DNA from: Cohnella sp. SGD-V74
GTDB lineage: Bacteria; Bacillota; Bacilli; Paenibacillales; Paenibacillaceae
NCBI RefSeq assembly: GCF_003001675.1
Contig: NZ_PVYW01000013.1
Location: 1 to 64,000 of the forward strand
Direction of reading: 5' to 3'
Length of the DNA: 64,000 nucleotides
How positions within the stretch are numbered: the first letter of the stretch is position 1; each line of letters starts with the position of its first letter. The position numbers and the translations under genes are program-made. The notes beneath the pieces were generated by a model. The model was given only the letters and a program-made list of their open reading frames with translations. It made no database searches and was not told the DNA's origin. Shown piece after piece: positions 34,915 to 44,291 of the stretch.

Positions 34915-36654
34915 CTAAAGTAGCTTAATCAGCTCTTCCAGATCATCAACCAAGCCTTTTGCAAGTTCGAAATCAGTATCCCTTAAAGCCAATTCTATTT
35001 TCATTTCAACCGCTTTTTTCTTTTGTTCCGTTTCTAAATAGTCTTTATCAAAATGACTGGCATAAATCATCTGTCTAAATTTACGCATACTCATTTTTCT
35101 GATCGTCTTATCCTCAATGATTAGAACATAATCCATCCCGTTTACAACGGAATAGAAATCATGAGAAATCATGAGAATCGCACCTTTATAGTCTTCAATG
35201 GCTTTTTCTAACGCGATTTGTGTATAGGTGTCTAAATGACTTGTCGGTTCATCAAGAAGCAATACGTTTGCTCTACTGGCAGCAACTTTAGCCAATTGAA
35301 GGATGTTTTTTTCCCCGCCGGATAAAGATTTTATCTTCTGATTCACGATTTCTCCTTCAAAGCCATAGTTTGAAAGATACGATCTGACCTCATCATAGGT
35401 GCTAAACCCAGCATCCATGAATTCTTCTAATATTGTATTAGAATCATTTAGCACTTCACCTTGAAACTGAGATAAATAAGCCACTTTAGCGTCGGCATTT
35501 ACTTCAATTGATTCATGATTATTGTTAAAGATTTCCTGAAGTAAAGTCGTTTTTCCGGTACCGTTTGGACCGATAATGGCCACCTTATCCGTCGTTTTTA
35601 TCTCAAAGCTAACCTTGTCCAAAAGCAGCTCGTCAAAGGCAACGCTATAATCATGGACCTTTATAACCATGGCGTCTTCCATTTCACTATCCACATCGAA
35701 ACGGATATTCGGTTGCTTAATCTCAACGAAGGGCGCTTTAATTCTACGCGCTTCCAACCTCTCTTGAAAACTAACTCTAGCTTTTAACGCTCTACCTCTA
35801 GAGGCATCTGCATTATAAGTTGCAATAGCCCTTAGATTATGGATAATTTTCTCGTTTCTTTCGCTCTCTTCCTGTTCGGCGACTGCGAGTTCTTGCAACT
35901 CGATTTTGGTCTGAAGTAAGGAGAAGTTATACTCCATATACCGCCCGTCGAACTCTTGGATCTCCCTATTTTCAAGGTGTATCATTTTGTTAAAGCAATG
36001 ATTCAATAAATATCGGTTGTGCGTAACGACCAGCAGCATTCCTTTGTAGGAATTAATCAGTTTTTTAAGCGCGTTTAGGTTTTCGAAGTCTAGAAATACA
36101 TCCGGTTCGTCCATAATCATGAAGTCGGGACGATTAAGCATTTCCTTCATCACTTGAATAAGCTTGAATTCCCCGCCGCTCAGGTCGGATACCTGATGAT
36201 CTCTTCGCTTCATGAGGTTTGCTAGATTTAGCTGCTTATGAATGTTGCTTTCAAAATCATCCCCGCCCATTGCATCGAATGCGTCCAAAGCGGATTGATA
36301 CTTTTCCAATAACGGCTCTATATCCGATGAAGTTTCCATTTCCGTGCAAATCGATTGAATTTCATTTTGAATCTTTATAAATCGTTCTCCTATATATTCA
36401 AACACTGTTTTTTCTTTGGTGTTGTCTAGTTCTGGAAACTGACTTACATATCCAATTGTGCAATCGGGGGCCATTTCTAATTTGCCATCGAAAAGATATC
36501 TTTCCGGATCCATCAGGATATCAATCAATGTACTTTTCCCGCTGCCGCTTGTCCCGATAAAAGCGCAATGTTGATCTTCTTCTAACGTAAATGAAATGTT
36601 GTTATATAGTTCTTTTTGCGGAAACGAGAAGGATAAGCGTTCAACTTTGATCAT
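34915..36654 (-). CDS. ABC-F family ATPase, divergent type
   Basis: 579 residues, two ABC domains. First: GTSGSGKST, signature LSGGEFKLIQVMKEML, Walker B FMIMDEPDVFLDFENL. Second: GPNGTGKTT, LSGGEKNILQLAKVAAS, VLLLDEPTSHLD. The linker is EEESERNEKIIHNLRAIATY. The altered first Walker B loop (DEPDVFLD) and the C-terminal extension set it apart from the ABC-F at 26710. Antibiotic-resistance ABC-F proteins are often found on acquired AT-rich DNA, but no specific resistance can be claimed. Confidence 0.88.
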   Translation of the reverse strand: MIKVERLSFSFPQKELYNNISFTLEEDQHCAFIGTSGSGKSTLIDILMDPERYLFDGKLEMAPDCTIGYVSQFPELDNTKEKTVFEYIGERFIKIQNEIQSICTEMETSSDIEPLLEKYQSALDAFDAMGGDDFESNIHKQLNLANLMKRRDHQVSDLSGGEFKLIQVMKEMLNRPDFMIMDEPDVFLDFENLNALKKLINSYKGMLLVVTHNRYLLNHCFNKMIHLENREIQEFDGRYMEYNFSLLQTKIELQELAVAEQEESERNEKIIHNLRAIATYNADASRGRALKARVSFQERLEARRIKAPFVEIKQPNIRFDVDSEMEDAMVIKVHDYSVAFDELLLDKVSFEIKTTDKVAIIGPNGTGKTTLLQEIFNNNHESIEVNADAKVAYLSQFQGEVLNDSNTILEEFMDAGFSTYDEVRSYLSNYGFEGEIVNQKIKSLSGGEKNILQLAKVAASRANVLLLDEPTSHLDTYTQIALEKAIEDYKGAILMISHDFYSVVNGMDYVLIIEDKTIRKMSMRKFRQMIYASHFDKDYLETEQKKKAVEMKIELALRDTDFELAKGLVDDLEELIKLL

Positions 36655-36669
36655 CGTATTATTCCCTTC

Positions 36670-37941
36670 TTACTTTCCAGCATTGGATCGCCGTCTACGA
36701 CGGCGGCCAGCCCCGCCGCTATGTCCGCGAGCATCATCCTTGGATGGCGCACTGTTGACTTTGACTCGGTCCGCCACGACAGTCGCCGGTTCCGGCTTCG
36801 TAATGGTCATCGGGTAAGGATGATCGGTAATCACCGGGATTCTCTGCTTCGTCAACTTCTCGATTTCCTTGAGATAAGGTATCTCCTCGTTCTCGCAGAA
36901 TGAAATCGCGATCCCGCTTAAGCCCGCACGCCCAGTACGGCCGATCCGATGTACGTAAGTCTCCGCTATATTTGGCAAATTAAAGTTAATAACGTGGGAT
37001 AGCTCCTCAATGTCGATGCCTCGTGCCGCAATGTCTGTCGCCACTAGCAAGCGTGTCGCACCGCTTTTGAAGTTATTCAGCGCCTCTTGTCGGGCATTCT
37101 GCGACTTATCGCCATGAATCGCTTGCGCAGTAATCTTCGCTTTTGTCAAGCCTCGCACTAACCGGTCCGCGCCGTGCTTCGTACGGGTGAACACGATAGC
37201 GCTCGCGATCGACTTATCCTGCAGCAGATCGATCAACAGCGACAGTTTATTCGGCTTGTCCACATAATAGAGGACCTGCTTAATCCGCTCCGCCGTTGAG
37301 GAAACAGGAGTAATCTCGATTTTCACCGGATTCTTCAGCAAAGTGTTAACCAAAGATGTGATCTCAGACGGCATAGTCGCAGAGAAGAATAACGTCTGCC
37401 GCTTGGCCGGCAGCTTGGCAATGATTCGCTTCATATCATGAATGAATCCCATATCAAGCATCCGATCGGCTTCGTCCAACACCAGAATCTGCACGTGACG
37501 CAGGTCAACGAACCCTTGGTTCATCAGGTCGATCAACCGTCCCGGCGTGGCAATCAGAATGTCCGTGCCTTTCTCCAACAACTGCTCCTGAGCCCTCTGC
37601 GTGACACCACCCACGATCACGCCGCAGCGCACATTCGTGTAACATCCGTAAGATTTGGCATTGTCGGAAATCTGAATAGCCAACTCACGCGTAGGCGTCA
37701 GGATCAGTGAGCGTATAACACGCTTGCCTTTCGGGGGACCCTGCTGTGTACTCAGCAGTTGGATGATCGGCAGCAAGAAAGCCGCTGTCTTGCCGGTCCC
37801 TGTCTGGGCGCAGCCAAACAAGTCACGGCCTGCCAGCACCGGGGGAATTGCCTGCTCTTGAATAGGCGTGGGCTGCGAATAATTTTCCTTAGCTATTGCT
37901 TTAATAATAGGGGGAATCAACTGCAATTGTTCAAACGTCAT
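36670..37941 (-). CDS. DEAD-box RNA helicase (RhlE/CshA-like)
   Basis: 423 residues with all helicase motifs: Q-motif near PTPIQEQAIPP, I AQTGTGKT, Ia PTRELA, II DEAD, III SAT, IV IVFTRTKHGADRL, V ATDIAARGID, VI HRIGRTGRAG, and a basic tail (GGAGRRRRRRSNAGK) that binds RNA. These proteins help unwind RNA in ribosome assembly, mRNA decay or cold adaptation. AAGGAGAT precedes the ATG. It is GC-richer than the ABC-F gene 15 bp downstream, so they may have come together secondarily. Confidence 0.93.
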   Translation of the reverse strand: MTFEQLQLIPPIIKAIAKENYSQPTPIQEQAIPPVLAGRDLFGCAQTGTGKTAAFLLPIIQLLSTQQGPPKGKRVIRSLILTPTRELAIQISDNAKSYGCYTNVRCGVIVGGVTQRAQEQLLEKGTDILIATPGRLIDLMNQGFVDLRHVQILVLDEADRMLDMGFIHDMKRIIAKLPAKRQTLFFSATMPSEITSLVNTLLKNPVKIEITPVSSTAERIKQVLYYVDKPNKLSLLIDLLQDKSIASAIVFTRTKHGADRLVRGLTKAKITAQAIHGDKSQNARQEALNNFKSGATRLLVATDIAARGIDIEELSHVINFNLPNIAETYVHRIGRTGRAGLSGIAISFCENEEIPYLKEIEKLTKQRIPVITDHPYPMTITKPEPATVVADRVKVNSAPSKDDARGHSGGAGRRRRRRSNAGK

Positions 37942-38203
37942 AAGATCTCCTTCTTCAAGAACCAGTCAATACGCAAGTTTCTATACTAGTATTATACCCT
38001 AGAAAAGGAGTTTTACCTCATTGAGTTGACCGGCACGATATCATAATCCCCAAACCTCATCCTGTCAAGAGATAATGCGCGAATGTGCGAAAAAACGGGG
38101 GCGCCCCACTAATAGTTTCGAATTAGGAATGAATTTCCGAGAATGAGAGGCATTTTCGCTTTTTCCAATTCATCCAGTTTCACGTAAAATTCTCTTCAGG
38201 TCA

Positions 38204-38359
38204 ATGGGAGAGGGTAGACAAAAAAAGGAGGGTTTGCATGCACAGAGTGGACAAAATCAGATTTATTCTCCTTTTGTCAGGGTACGGACAATCGGCAAAT
38301 TCGATGATGAAGACCGCGATGATTTTTATTCCTTGTTAGAAAGCGATGATGCAGGATAA
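38204..38359 (+). CDS. candidate small acidic protein
   Basis: A 51-codon frame ends NQIYSPFVRVRTIGKFDDED and RDDFYSLLESDDAG-stop, which looks protein-like. An excellent AGGAGG (38226-38231) lies inside the frame, 6 bases before an ATG at 38238 that is in a different frame and opens only 33 codons. Either product could be made; I cannot decide. The rest of the gap (37942-38449) holds the helicase promoter region and nothing else I can support. Confidence 0.3.
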   Translation: MGEGRQKKEGLHAQSGQNQIYSPFVRVRTIGKFDDEDRDDFYSLLESDDAG

Positions 38360-38449
38360 CTTGCACAACAGGCCGGCCTTTCAGTGTCAGGGACTGGCGA
38401 TAGGCGGGCAGCCCTTATTTTCTGTTTACATCGACAGAGATATCGCCAT

Positions 38450-39166
38450 TTACATCTTAAAGCGATATCCCGCGCCCCATACAGTCTCGATAAACTGATG
38501 CTGCGAAGGGTCCTTCTGGATTTTGTCCCGGATCTTCCCTACATGGACCGTGACCGTGGCGGTATCGCCGTAATTATCGATTCCCCAGACCTTATCCAGC
38601 AGCGCCTCCTTGGAATATACCCGATCCGGGTTTTCTGCGAGGAACAGCAGTAGATCGAATTCCTTAGTCGTCATTGTAACCTCCGCCCCGCGCATCGTCA
38701 CTCGTCTTGCATCGATCTGGATCGTAAGCTCGCGAATGTTCAGCTCGCGCGACTTCCGGACATGCGAAGGGCCGATGCCTGCCGCGACACCGGTCAATCG
38801 ATTATACCGTTCGAGATGCGCCTTCACCCGAGCCACGAGCTCCGTCGGGCTGAACGGCTTCGTTACATAATCATCCGCCCCTAGGCCGAGGCCCCGGATT
38901 TTGTCGATATCCTCCTTGCGGGCGGACACCATCAGTACCGGAATAAATTTTGTCTCCCGAATTCGTCGCAAAATATCAAAGCCGTCCATGCCCGGCAGCA
39001 TGACGTCCAGAATGATCAGATCGTATTCTTGCTCCAGCGCCTCCTCAAGCGCTTGCCGACCGTCTGCCCGAAGGGTAACCTCGTAGCCATTCGCCTCGAG
39101 AAAATCCCGCTCCAGCTCGGCGATCGCTCGATCATCCTCAACGATTAACACTTTGCGCTTCGACAT
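38450..39166 (-). CDS. OmpR-family response regulator
   Basis: 238 residues: receiver with Asp54 (LIILDVMLPGMDG) and conserved Lys (DDYVTKPFSPTEL), then a winged-helix DNA-binding domain (about 135-235; VTMTTKEFDLLLFLAENPDR, TVTVHVGKIRDKI, ETVWGAGYRFKM). It is phosphorylated by the histidine kinase encoded 2 bp upstream and closes the five-gene operon. The probable target is that operon's own promoter. Confidence 0.92.
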   Translation of the reverse strand: MSKRKVLIVEDDRAIAELERDFLEANGYEVTLRADGRQALEEALEQEYDLIILDVMLPGMDGFDILRRIRETKFIPVLMVSARKEDIDKIRGLGLGADDYVTKPFSPTELVARVKAHLERYNRLTGVAAGIGPSHVRKSRELNIRELTIQIDARRVTMRGAEVTMTTKEFDLLLFLAENPDRVYSKEALLDKVWGIDNYGDTATVTVHVGKIRDKIQKDPSQHQFIETVWGAGYRFKM

Positions 39167-39167
39167 C

Positions 39168-40649
39168 TCACGCTCTCCCCGCTTCCTTGCTATCCCGTTT
39201 CATCGGAATGCTAACGATCACCGTCATAGATTGTCCCGGCTCGCTTCTCGCCTGAATCGTTCCGCCATGATTAACAATAATCTGCTTCACGATGGCAAGA
39301 CCTAGCCCGGAGCCGGCCACATTCTGATTCCGGAAGGCATCCCCCCGATAGAAACGATCGAAGATTCGCTCCAGTTCGGCCGGGCCCATCCCGGGTCCGT
39401 TATCCGTAACCGTGAATACCCAATTTTCCAACTGCCGCCCGAAGTGCACATGGACATGGGGATCTTGCTTATCCATGAATTTTATCGAATTGCCAACGAG
39501 GTTTAGCATCACACGCTTTATCTTCTGGATATCCATCGTCACAATGTCCTCTTGCCCCGCCTCATATTCACTCGTCAGACGTACACCAGCGCGCTCGCAC
39601 TCCATTTGAAGCTCGCTTATTGTCTGTCGATAGAACGACTCAAGAGGCACCGACTCCAGGTAGAACTGTTCCTGCTTGAGGTCCAGCTTCGACAATAAGA
39701 ACAGATCGTCGATCATCCTGTCCATATCGAGCGCCTTGGCATAGATCACGTCGACATACTTCTTCAGCTTCTCCGGATCATCCGCGATGCCTACCCGAAT
39801 CCCCTCCACATAACCCTTAATGGAGGTCAGCGGCGTCTTCAGATCATGCGAAATGTTCGAGATCAGCTCTTTGCGATTCTCCTCCAACGCCAACTGAACG
39901 TCGATTGATCGCTGCAGCTCGCTGCGCATTTTCTCATACGAGCGGATGACGCCCCCCACTTCGTTGCGCACCTTGGATTCCAGACGGAAGTTCAAGTCCC
40001 CTTCGGCAATTCGCCGGGAGCCCTGTTCGAGCTGTCGCAGCGGCCTAACGATATCTCTCGTCGTAATCCAGATCAGCGGGACGAGAATGATACCGACAAG
40101 AATCGCGATGCCAAGCAACACGAAAAACATGAATCCGCTTTTCTTGGACTCTGCCATCGTCACGTCAGTCACCAGGTAATACGTCAATGGATCTTCGATT
40201 CCTGGGAAATCGTAGGCTACCGACAGCAAGTCGCGTTCCTCCCACGCGCTCACGACGAACACGCGATCTGTTTTCGACTGAGCAGCGGCCACATCCTGCC
40301 GAAGCTGTCTCAAGAACGCTTCCCCTTCGCTGAGCTCACCGTAGCTTTCCCAGTGCTCGCCTTGCCGGACGACAAGGAAGCCCTTGAACGGCTCCAACCG
40401 TTCCCCAATAGAGGCCGCGAACTCGGGGGACGTCAGCTCCTTCGGCGCGTACCGCTCCGCATAGCGCAAATCCACGAACAGGTCGATGCCCCGAGAGAAG
40501 GCTTCATGCGGGGACTGATCCTTCACGATCCCGCTTATGAGATACGAGAGAATCGCTGTGACGATACCGATTCCAGTCATCGCAACGATAATCGCCGTCA
40601 GAATAGTGCCGAATAAATATGTTAAAATAAGCTTCAATCGAATCGACAT
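39168..40649 (-). CDS. HAMP-containing sensor histidine kinase
   Basis: 493 residues: a first helix (IVAMTGIGIVTAILSYLISG), an outside sensor loop to about 170, a second helix (SGFMFFVLLGIAILVGIILVPL), HAMP (about 195-245), HisKA with ISNISHDLKTPLTSIKGYVEG, and an ATPase domain with N-box NLVGNSIKFMD and G-boxes DNGPGMG and GSGLGLAI. Partner of the regulator at 38450. The stimulus is unknown; since the operon also codes for an exporter and a secreted protein, envelope stress or a peptide is plausible. Confidence 0.92.
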   Translation of the reverse strand: MSIRLKLILTYLFGTILTAIIVAMTGIGIVTAILSYLISGIVKDQSPHEAFSRGIDLFVDLRYAERYAPKELTSPEFAASIGERLEPFKGFLVVRQGEHWESYGELSEGEAFLRQLRQDVAAAQSKTDRVFVVSAWEERDLLSVAYDFPGIEDPLTYYLVTDVTMAESKKSGFMFFVLLGIAILVGIILVPLIWITTRDIVRPLRQLEQGSRRIAEGDLNFRLESKVRNEVGGVIRSYEKMRSELQRSIDVQLALEENRKELISNISHDLKTPLTSIKGYVEGIRVGIADDPEKLKKYVDVIYAKALDMDRMIDDLFLLSKLDLKQEQFYLESVPLESFYRQTISELQMECERAGVRLTSEYEAGQEDIVTMDIQKIKRVMLNLVGNSIKFMDKQDPHVHVHFGRQLENWVFTVTDNGPGMGPAELERIFDRFYRGDAFRNQNVAGSGLGLAIVKQIIVNHGGTIQARSEPGQSMTVIVSIPMKRDSKEAGRA

Positions 40650-40652
40650 ATA

Positions 40653-41375
40653 TCAGAGCCCTTTTCTTTGGAAGGCCAGCAAGCCCAATATAGTGCCAAT
40701 GATATAGTAGGCTATCATAAATAGCAACGTTGAAACCGTCATCCCGGCATCCCCTCCGTACAGGAGCGGCTGCAGCCAATCCGAATAGTTCGTTACGAAA
40801 AACCGATTCAACTGCGGCTCAAGAAATCCCACGACGCTCATCGCCATCCACAGCACGACGCTCACTACCAGCCCAACAGCGCTGCTTCCCACCCATAAGG
40901 ACACGCTGTTCGCCAATACAAGCAACAAGCCGCTGAATAAGACCGCGCCGCCAAGCTCCGCTATACCTGCTCCAAACGTGGAAGCTGCAGGCGCGCCGTG
41001 AAGAATGAAGCCTCCAATAAAGGTCGGCACGATCATACACAGAACGATTAAAGCTCCGGCCGCCCACCCCGCGAACAATTTCCCCATGAAGAGAAACTCC
41101 CGGCTAATCGGCAGCTTAAGCGCATGCTTGATTGCCCCCTTGAATTCACCGATCATAAGGTTGCTGCCGAGCGCCACCATGAGGAAAGGAAGCACGACCG
41201 CGAGCAGCAGCTCGATAGCCGTTATCGGCAGGTTGTCTGCCAATCCAAGTCGGTCGCCGATAAAAACGAAGAGAACGCCAATAATGAAGGAGAGAAGCAG
41301 CAGTGCCTTCAGCTTGCCTCCGCGGAACAGCTTGCGCAGCTCCTCCGCAGCGAGGTTATTCATCTGCGTAATCAT
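40653..41375 (-). CDS. ABC-2 type transporter permease
   Basis: 240 residues, six helices, with a cytoplasmic N-terminus (AAEELRKLFRGGKLKALLLL) typical of ABC-2 permeases and the inner segment LMIGEFKGAIKHALKLPISR that contacts the ATPase. Its start overlaps the ATPase stop by 4 bp, so the two are translationally coupled and form one exporter or membrane-remodelling complex. Confidence 0.88.
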   Translation of the reverse strand: MITQMNNLAAEELRKLFRGGKLKALLLLSFIIGVLFVFIGDRLGLADNLPITAIELLLAVVLPFLMVALGSNLMIGEFKGAIKHALKLPISREFLFMGKLFAGWAAGALIVLCMIVPTFIGGFILHGAPAASTFGAGIAELGGAVLFSGLLLVLANSVSLWVGSSAVGLVVSVVLWMAMSVVGFLEPQLNRFFVTNYSDWLQPLLYGGDAGMTVSTLLFMIAYYIIGTILGLLAFQRKGL

Positions 41376-42097
41376 ACGGTAGCGCCACTCCTTTCCTCTG
41401 CGAGATGATGCAAATAATAGTCCTCCACACCTGCAAAAGACTCCCGGATCTGCGCGATGCCCGCCGTATGGACATGCCGCCCCTCATAAACAATGCAGGC
41501 ATGCGTAATCCAATCCTCAATGTCGTGCACTTGATGCGACGACACAATGACGCTTACCCCCGTGTCGGCCACAAGGCCGCGCAGCATTGTCGAGATCTCC
41601 CGCCTGCCCTCAATGTCCATGCCGGAGAATGGCTCATCAAGCAGCAGCAGCTTGGGCCGATGGAGCAGCACACTGGCCAGCTCGATCCGCTGCTTCATGC
41701 CGGTGGAGTACTTCTTAATCTTCAAGTCCCAGTACTTGACCATGCCCACGAGCTCCAGCGTTTGCCGGATACGCGCATCGTCGACACCTGGATATAGCTT
41801 ATGGTAGCACTTCAAATAGTCATATCCCGTGAGATAGAGGTACGGAGATGGCTCTCCGATCATCAACCCCATGTACGGCCTCGTCAGCTCGGGCCTGTCG
41901 GCGACGGAAGCTCCGTTCCAACTTGCTTCCCCGCGATCTGTCCCCACCCAACCGGCCATTGCCTGCAGTGCCGTCGTCTTCCCGGCGCCGTTCGGCCCCA
42001 GCAAGGCAACAACCTCACCAGCTTCCACGGTGAGGTTCAGCCCTTGGATGCCGCGACCGCCGGGGTAGACCTTCGTCAGATCGTTTACTTCGAACAT
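41372..42097 (-). CDS. ABC transporter ATP-binding protein
   Basis: 241 residues: Walker A GPNGAGKTT, signature YSTGMKQRIELASVLLHRP (a conserved variant of LSGGQ), Walker B LLLLDEPFSGMD, H-loop SSHQ. It powers the permease encoded next. Similar pairs beside a two-component system often export antimicrobial peptides or protect from them. Confidence 0.92.
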   Translation of the reverse strand: MFEVNDLTKVYPGGRGIQGLNLTVEAGEVVALLGPNGAGKTTALQAMAGWVGTDRGEASWNGASVADRPELTRPYMGLMIGEPSPYLYLTGYDYLKCYHKLYPGVDDARIRQTLELVGMVKYWDLKIKKYSTGMKQRIELASVLLHRPKLLLLDEPFSGMDIEGRREISTMLRGLVADTGVSVIVSSHQVHDIEDWITHACIVYEGRHVHTAGIAQIRESFAGVEDYYLHHLAEERSGATV

Positions 42098-42127
42098 GGT
42101 GCACAGTCCCCCCCGAGGTCGATTCTG

Positions 42128-43102
42128 TTAGCTGCGGTCGTCGTCGAACATGGCCGCGTCGAGCAATTCTACGGACTTGCCAGTAGGGTCATACGCATCC
42201 GGCGTCGTGGCATTGATGTCGCTAACGTTGCCTGCGCCTTTCAGCTCCACGCGGTGAGTGACGCCCGCCTTGTCTTTGCCGCTCACTTCAAGCTCGCCCT
42301 GCACGCCTTGCACCTCGTTATTCACATCGACCGTCATTTGCAGCCTCACATGTTCAATAGCAACGTCTTCCGTCAACTCCGGCAATTGCGCTTCCAGGTC
42401 GATCCCCTCAAGTCCTTGGAAGAAAGGAAGCCGTTTAATCTGCTCCCACTCCCCATGCGCTTCCGGCGCATGTGCACGCCCTATTTTGTCCTCGGCTGAT
42501 GCCGCGTTCATCAGTAAACGCAGCGGAAGAGGAACGTCCTCCCGACTGATGTTGACCGCAATCGTCTTCGAGCCATCCGCCTGGTTCTCCACGCTGAAGT
42601 TGTCCTTCAGGTCGCCGACCAGAAAATCGAGGAGCGCTTCTTCCGCTTTGTTCATTGAGCGATCTCGGGACTTCCCCTCATCCGACCATTTGTGACGTTT
42701 GCCGGCATGCTTATCGTCCAAGTTAATCACCTGATAATGCAAATCATTCGTCCGGTCTACGAGATAGACCTTGTCGTCGCCACTGCTGTACAGGCTGGCT
42801 TGTCGTTCGACGCCCATGACCGTAAAATCGAGGTCACCGCTAACGTTGTGCTTGCTGCCCGCTTCCCCCATTTTCCCCGCGCCGTCCGCCTTCACCACCG
42901 TCTGGCCGTCAACCGTCAAGCTCAAATTTCCGTTGACCGTCGCGCTCTCGATAGCGGTCCCTGAGGCATGATTAGCTTTCAGCACCGCCTTGAATGCATC
43001 GTAGCCTGCTGTATTCGGACTATACGCGAAAGCTGTCGCCGTAAATATCGTCATGGCACCAACAGCCGCACCGATCATGATGAATTTGTTTTTCTTTTTC
43101 AT
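42128..43102 (-). CDS. secreted protein of unknown function
   Basis: 324 residues with a signal peptide (MKKKNKFIMIGAAVGAMTIF, cleavage after TATAFA). The mature part has alternating beta strands (ATVNGNLSLTVDGQTVVKAD, SGDLDFTVMGVERQASLYSS, MTVDVNNEVQGVQGELEVSG) and a Lys/Asp-rich centre. First gene of the operon. No catalytic motif is visible; it may be a sensor co-factor or substrate of the encoded exporter. AAAGGAGCGAGG precedes the ATG. Confidence 0.75.
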   Translation of the reverse strand: MKKKNKFIMIGAAVGAMTIFTATAFAYSPNTAGYDAFKAVLKANHASGTAIESATVNGNLSLTVDGQTVVKADGAGKMGEAGSKHNVSGDLDFTVMGVERQASLYSSGDDKVYLVDRTNDLHYQVINLDDKHAGKRHKWSDEGKSRDRSMNKAEEALLDFLVGDLKDNFSVENQADGSKTIAVNISREDVPLPLRLLMNAASAEDKIGRAHAPEAHGEWEQIKRLPFFQGLEGIDLEAQLPELTEDVAIEHVRLQMTVDVNNEVQGVQGELEVSGKDKAGVTHRVELKGAGNVSDINATTPDAYDPTGKSVELLDAAMFDDDRS

Positions 43103-43148
43103 TTTTCCTCGCTCCTTTAAGATTGTATGTTCTCTCGCTTACAACCTT

Positions 43149-43170
43149 AGTCTAAAGGAGGAGTCTAAAG
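43149..43170. promoter_or_regulatory. direct repeat upstream of the ABC/two-component operon
   Basis: Two exact AGTCTAAAG copies (43149-43157 and 43162-43170) lie 47-68 bases upstream of the operon's first ATG. Tandem half-sites of this kind are how OmpR-family regulators bind, although the 13-base period is longer than usual. Confidence 0.4.
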
Positions 43171-43246
43171 TCCCTCGAAAGCAATTCGAAAAGTTTTCTA
43201 AAATCGGGGGATCGGAAAACACGAATAGCCCATCCCTACTGTCGCC

Positions 43247-44191
43247 CTAGGTGGCATCCTGCTGTTCCAGCCATCTCAAAATCGCTTGGTTTGTTTCTTC
43301 CGGCTTTTCTTCCATAATCCAATGACCGCAATCCAGATTAACCACTTCCACATTGGGCACAAACTCTGGCAGTCTTTCAAACTTCGGGATTAAATCACGG
43401 TCGCCATAGATCATGAGGGCGGGCTGTTGGATGACAGGGTCCACGTCCGCCAATAAGCGCCAGTTGCGGTCAAGGTTCCTGTACCAATTTAGACTACCCG
43501 TGAACCCTGACGTTTCGAAGGCGGAGACGAAAACAGCCAGTTCGCTGTCGCTCATTAAGGGCTCGCCCAGTGGTGTTTCTGCCCTGGCAAGATTGATCAT
43601 CGCCATGCCTGGCTCAGGTGCTTTGAGAGGCTCGTTCTTGCGGTACAGGTTGCGAAGGAACCGGAACGTATTCTCTTCCAATACGGCGTCCGCGACACCT
43701 GGCTGTCGATTGAAATGGACAAAATAGTAGTCGCCGCCCAGTATTTGTTCCAAGAACTCGATCCAGGGTATTTCCCCGCGTTCTTGATAGGGCAAGCTCA
43801 GGTTGATCACTTTATTGACGCGGTTTGGATGCAATAGGGTCAGTCCCCAAACGACCATTGCACCCCAATCATGACCGACAAAGGTGGCGTCTTCGTATCC
43901 GTAGTGATCGAGAAGTGCGACAAGATCACCTGACAAATGTTCGATGTCATAGGCTGTGACTTCGGTCGGGCGGGATGAGTTGCCATAGCCCCGCTGGTTC
44001 GGGACGATGACATGGTAGCCTGCTGCGACAAGGGCGGGCACCTGATGGCGCCAGGAAAAAGCATGTTCAGGCCAGCCGTGGCAGAGCACAATGGGTTTTC
44101 CTGCGTTTTCTCGGCCTGCTTCAAAGACCTCGAGTTCCACACTGTTGACTGAAATAAGAATGGGCTTGGGAAAATCGATTGGATTAAACAT
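43247..44191 (-). CDS. alpha/beta hydrolase (epoxide hydrolase-like)
   Basis: 314 residues. Motifs HGWPEHAFSWRHQ (oxyanion hole), the nucleophile Asp108 in FVGHDWGAMV and the catalytic His in NLDCGHWIMEEKPEE fit epoxide hydrolases; Tyr residues in the lid are plausible but not certain. ATG 44191 is preferred for AAGGAGG 10 bases upstream. Divergent to a WYL regulator with a perfect operator between them. Confidence 0.88.
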   Translation of the reverse strand: MFNPIDFPKPILISVNSVELEVFEAGRENAGKPIVLCHGWPEHAFSWRHQVPALVAAGYHVIVPNQRGYGNSSRPTEVTAYDIEHLSGDLVALLDHYGYEDATFVGHDWGAMVVWGLTLLHPNRVNKVINLSLPYQERGEIPWIEFLEQILGGDYYFVHFNRQPGVADAVLEENTFRFLRNLYRKNEPLKAPEPGMAMINLARAETPLGEPLMSDSELAVFVSAFETSGFTGSLNWYRNLDRNWRLLADVDPVIQQPALMIYGDRDLIPKFERLPEFVPNVEVVNLDCGHWIMEEKPEETNQAILRWLEQQDAT

Positions 44192-44222
44192 GGAATCAAA
44201 ACCTCCTTCTTGTGATACATGT

Positions 44223-44261
44223 AGTATAATGAACAAACGGTGACATCTTATTGTCACCGTT
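44223..44261 (-). promoter_or_regulatory. operator/promoter between hydrolase and WYL regulator
   Basis: AACGGTGACA and TGTCACCGTT form a perfect 10-bp inverted repeat with a 6-base spacer (44236-44261). TATACT for the hydrolase lies at 44223-44228 on the minus strand, which places the palindrome over its -35 region. This predicts repression by the neighbouring YafY-type protein, which would also control itself, as its ATG is at 44292. Confidence 0.65.
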
Positions 44262-44291
44262 CTCTAATCATGTAGGAAAAAGAGGTCAATT

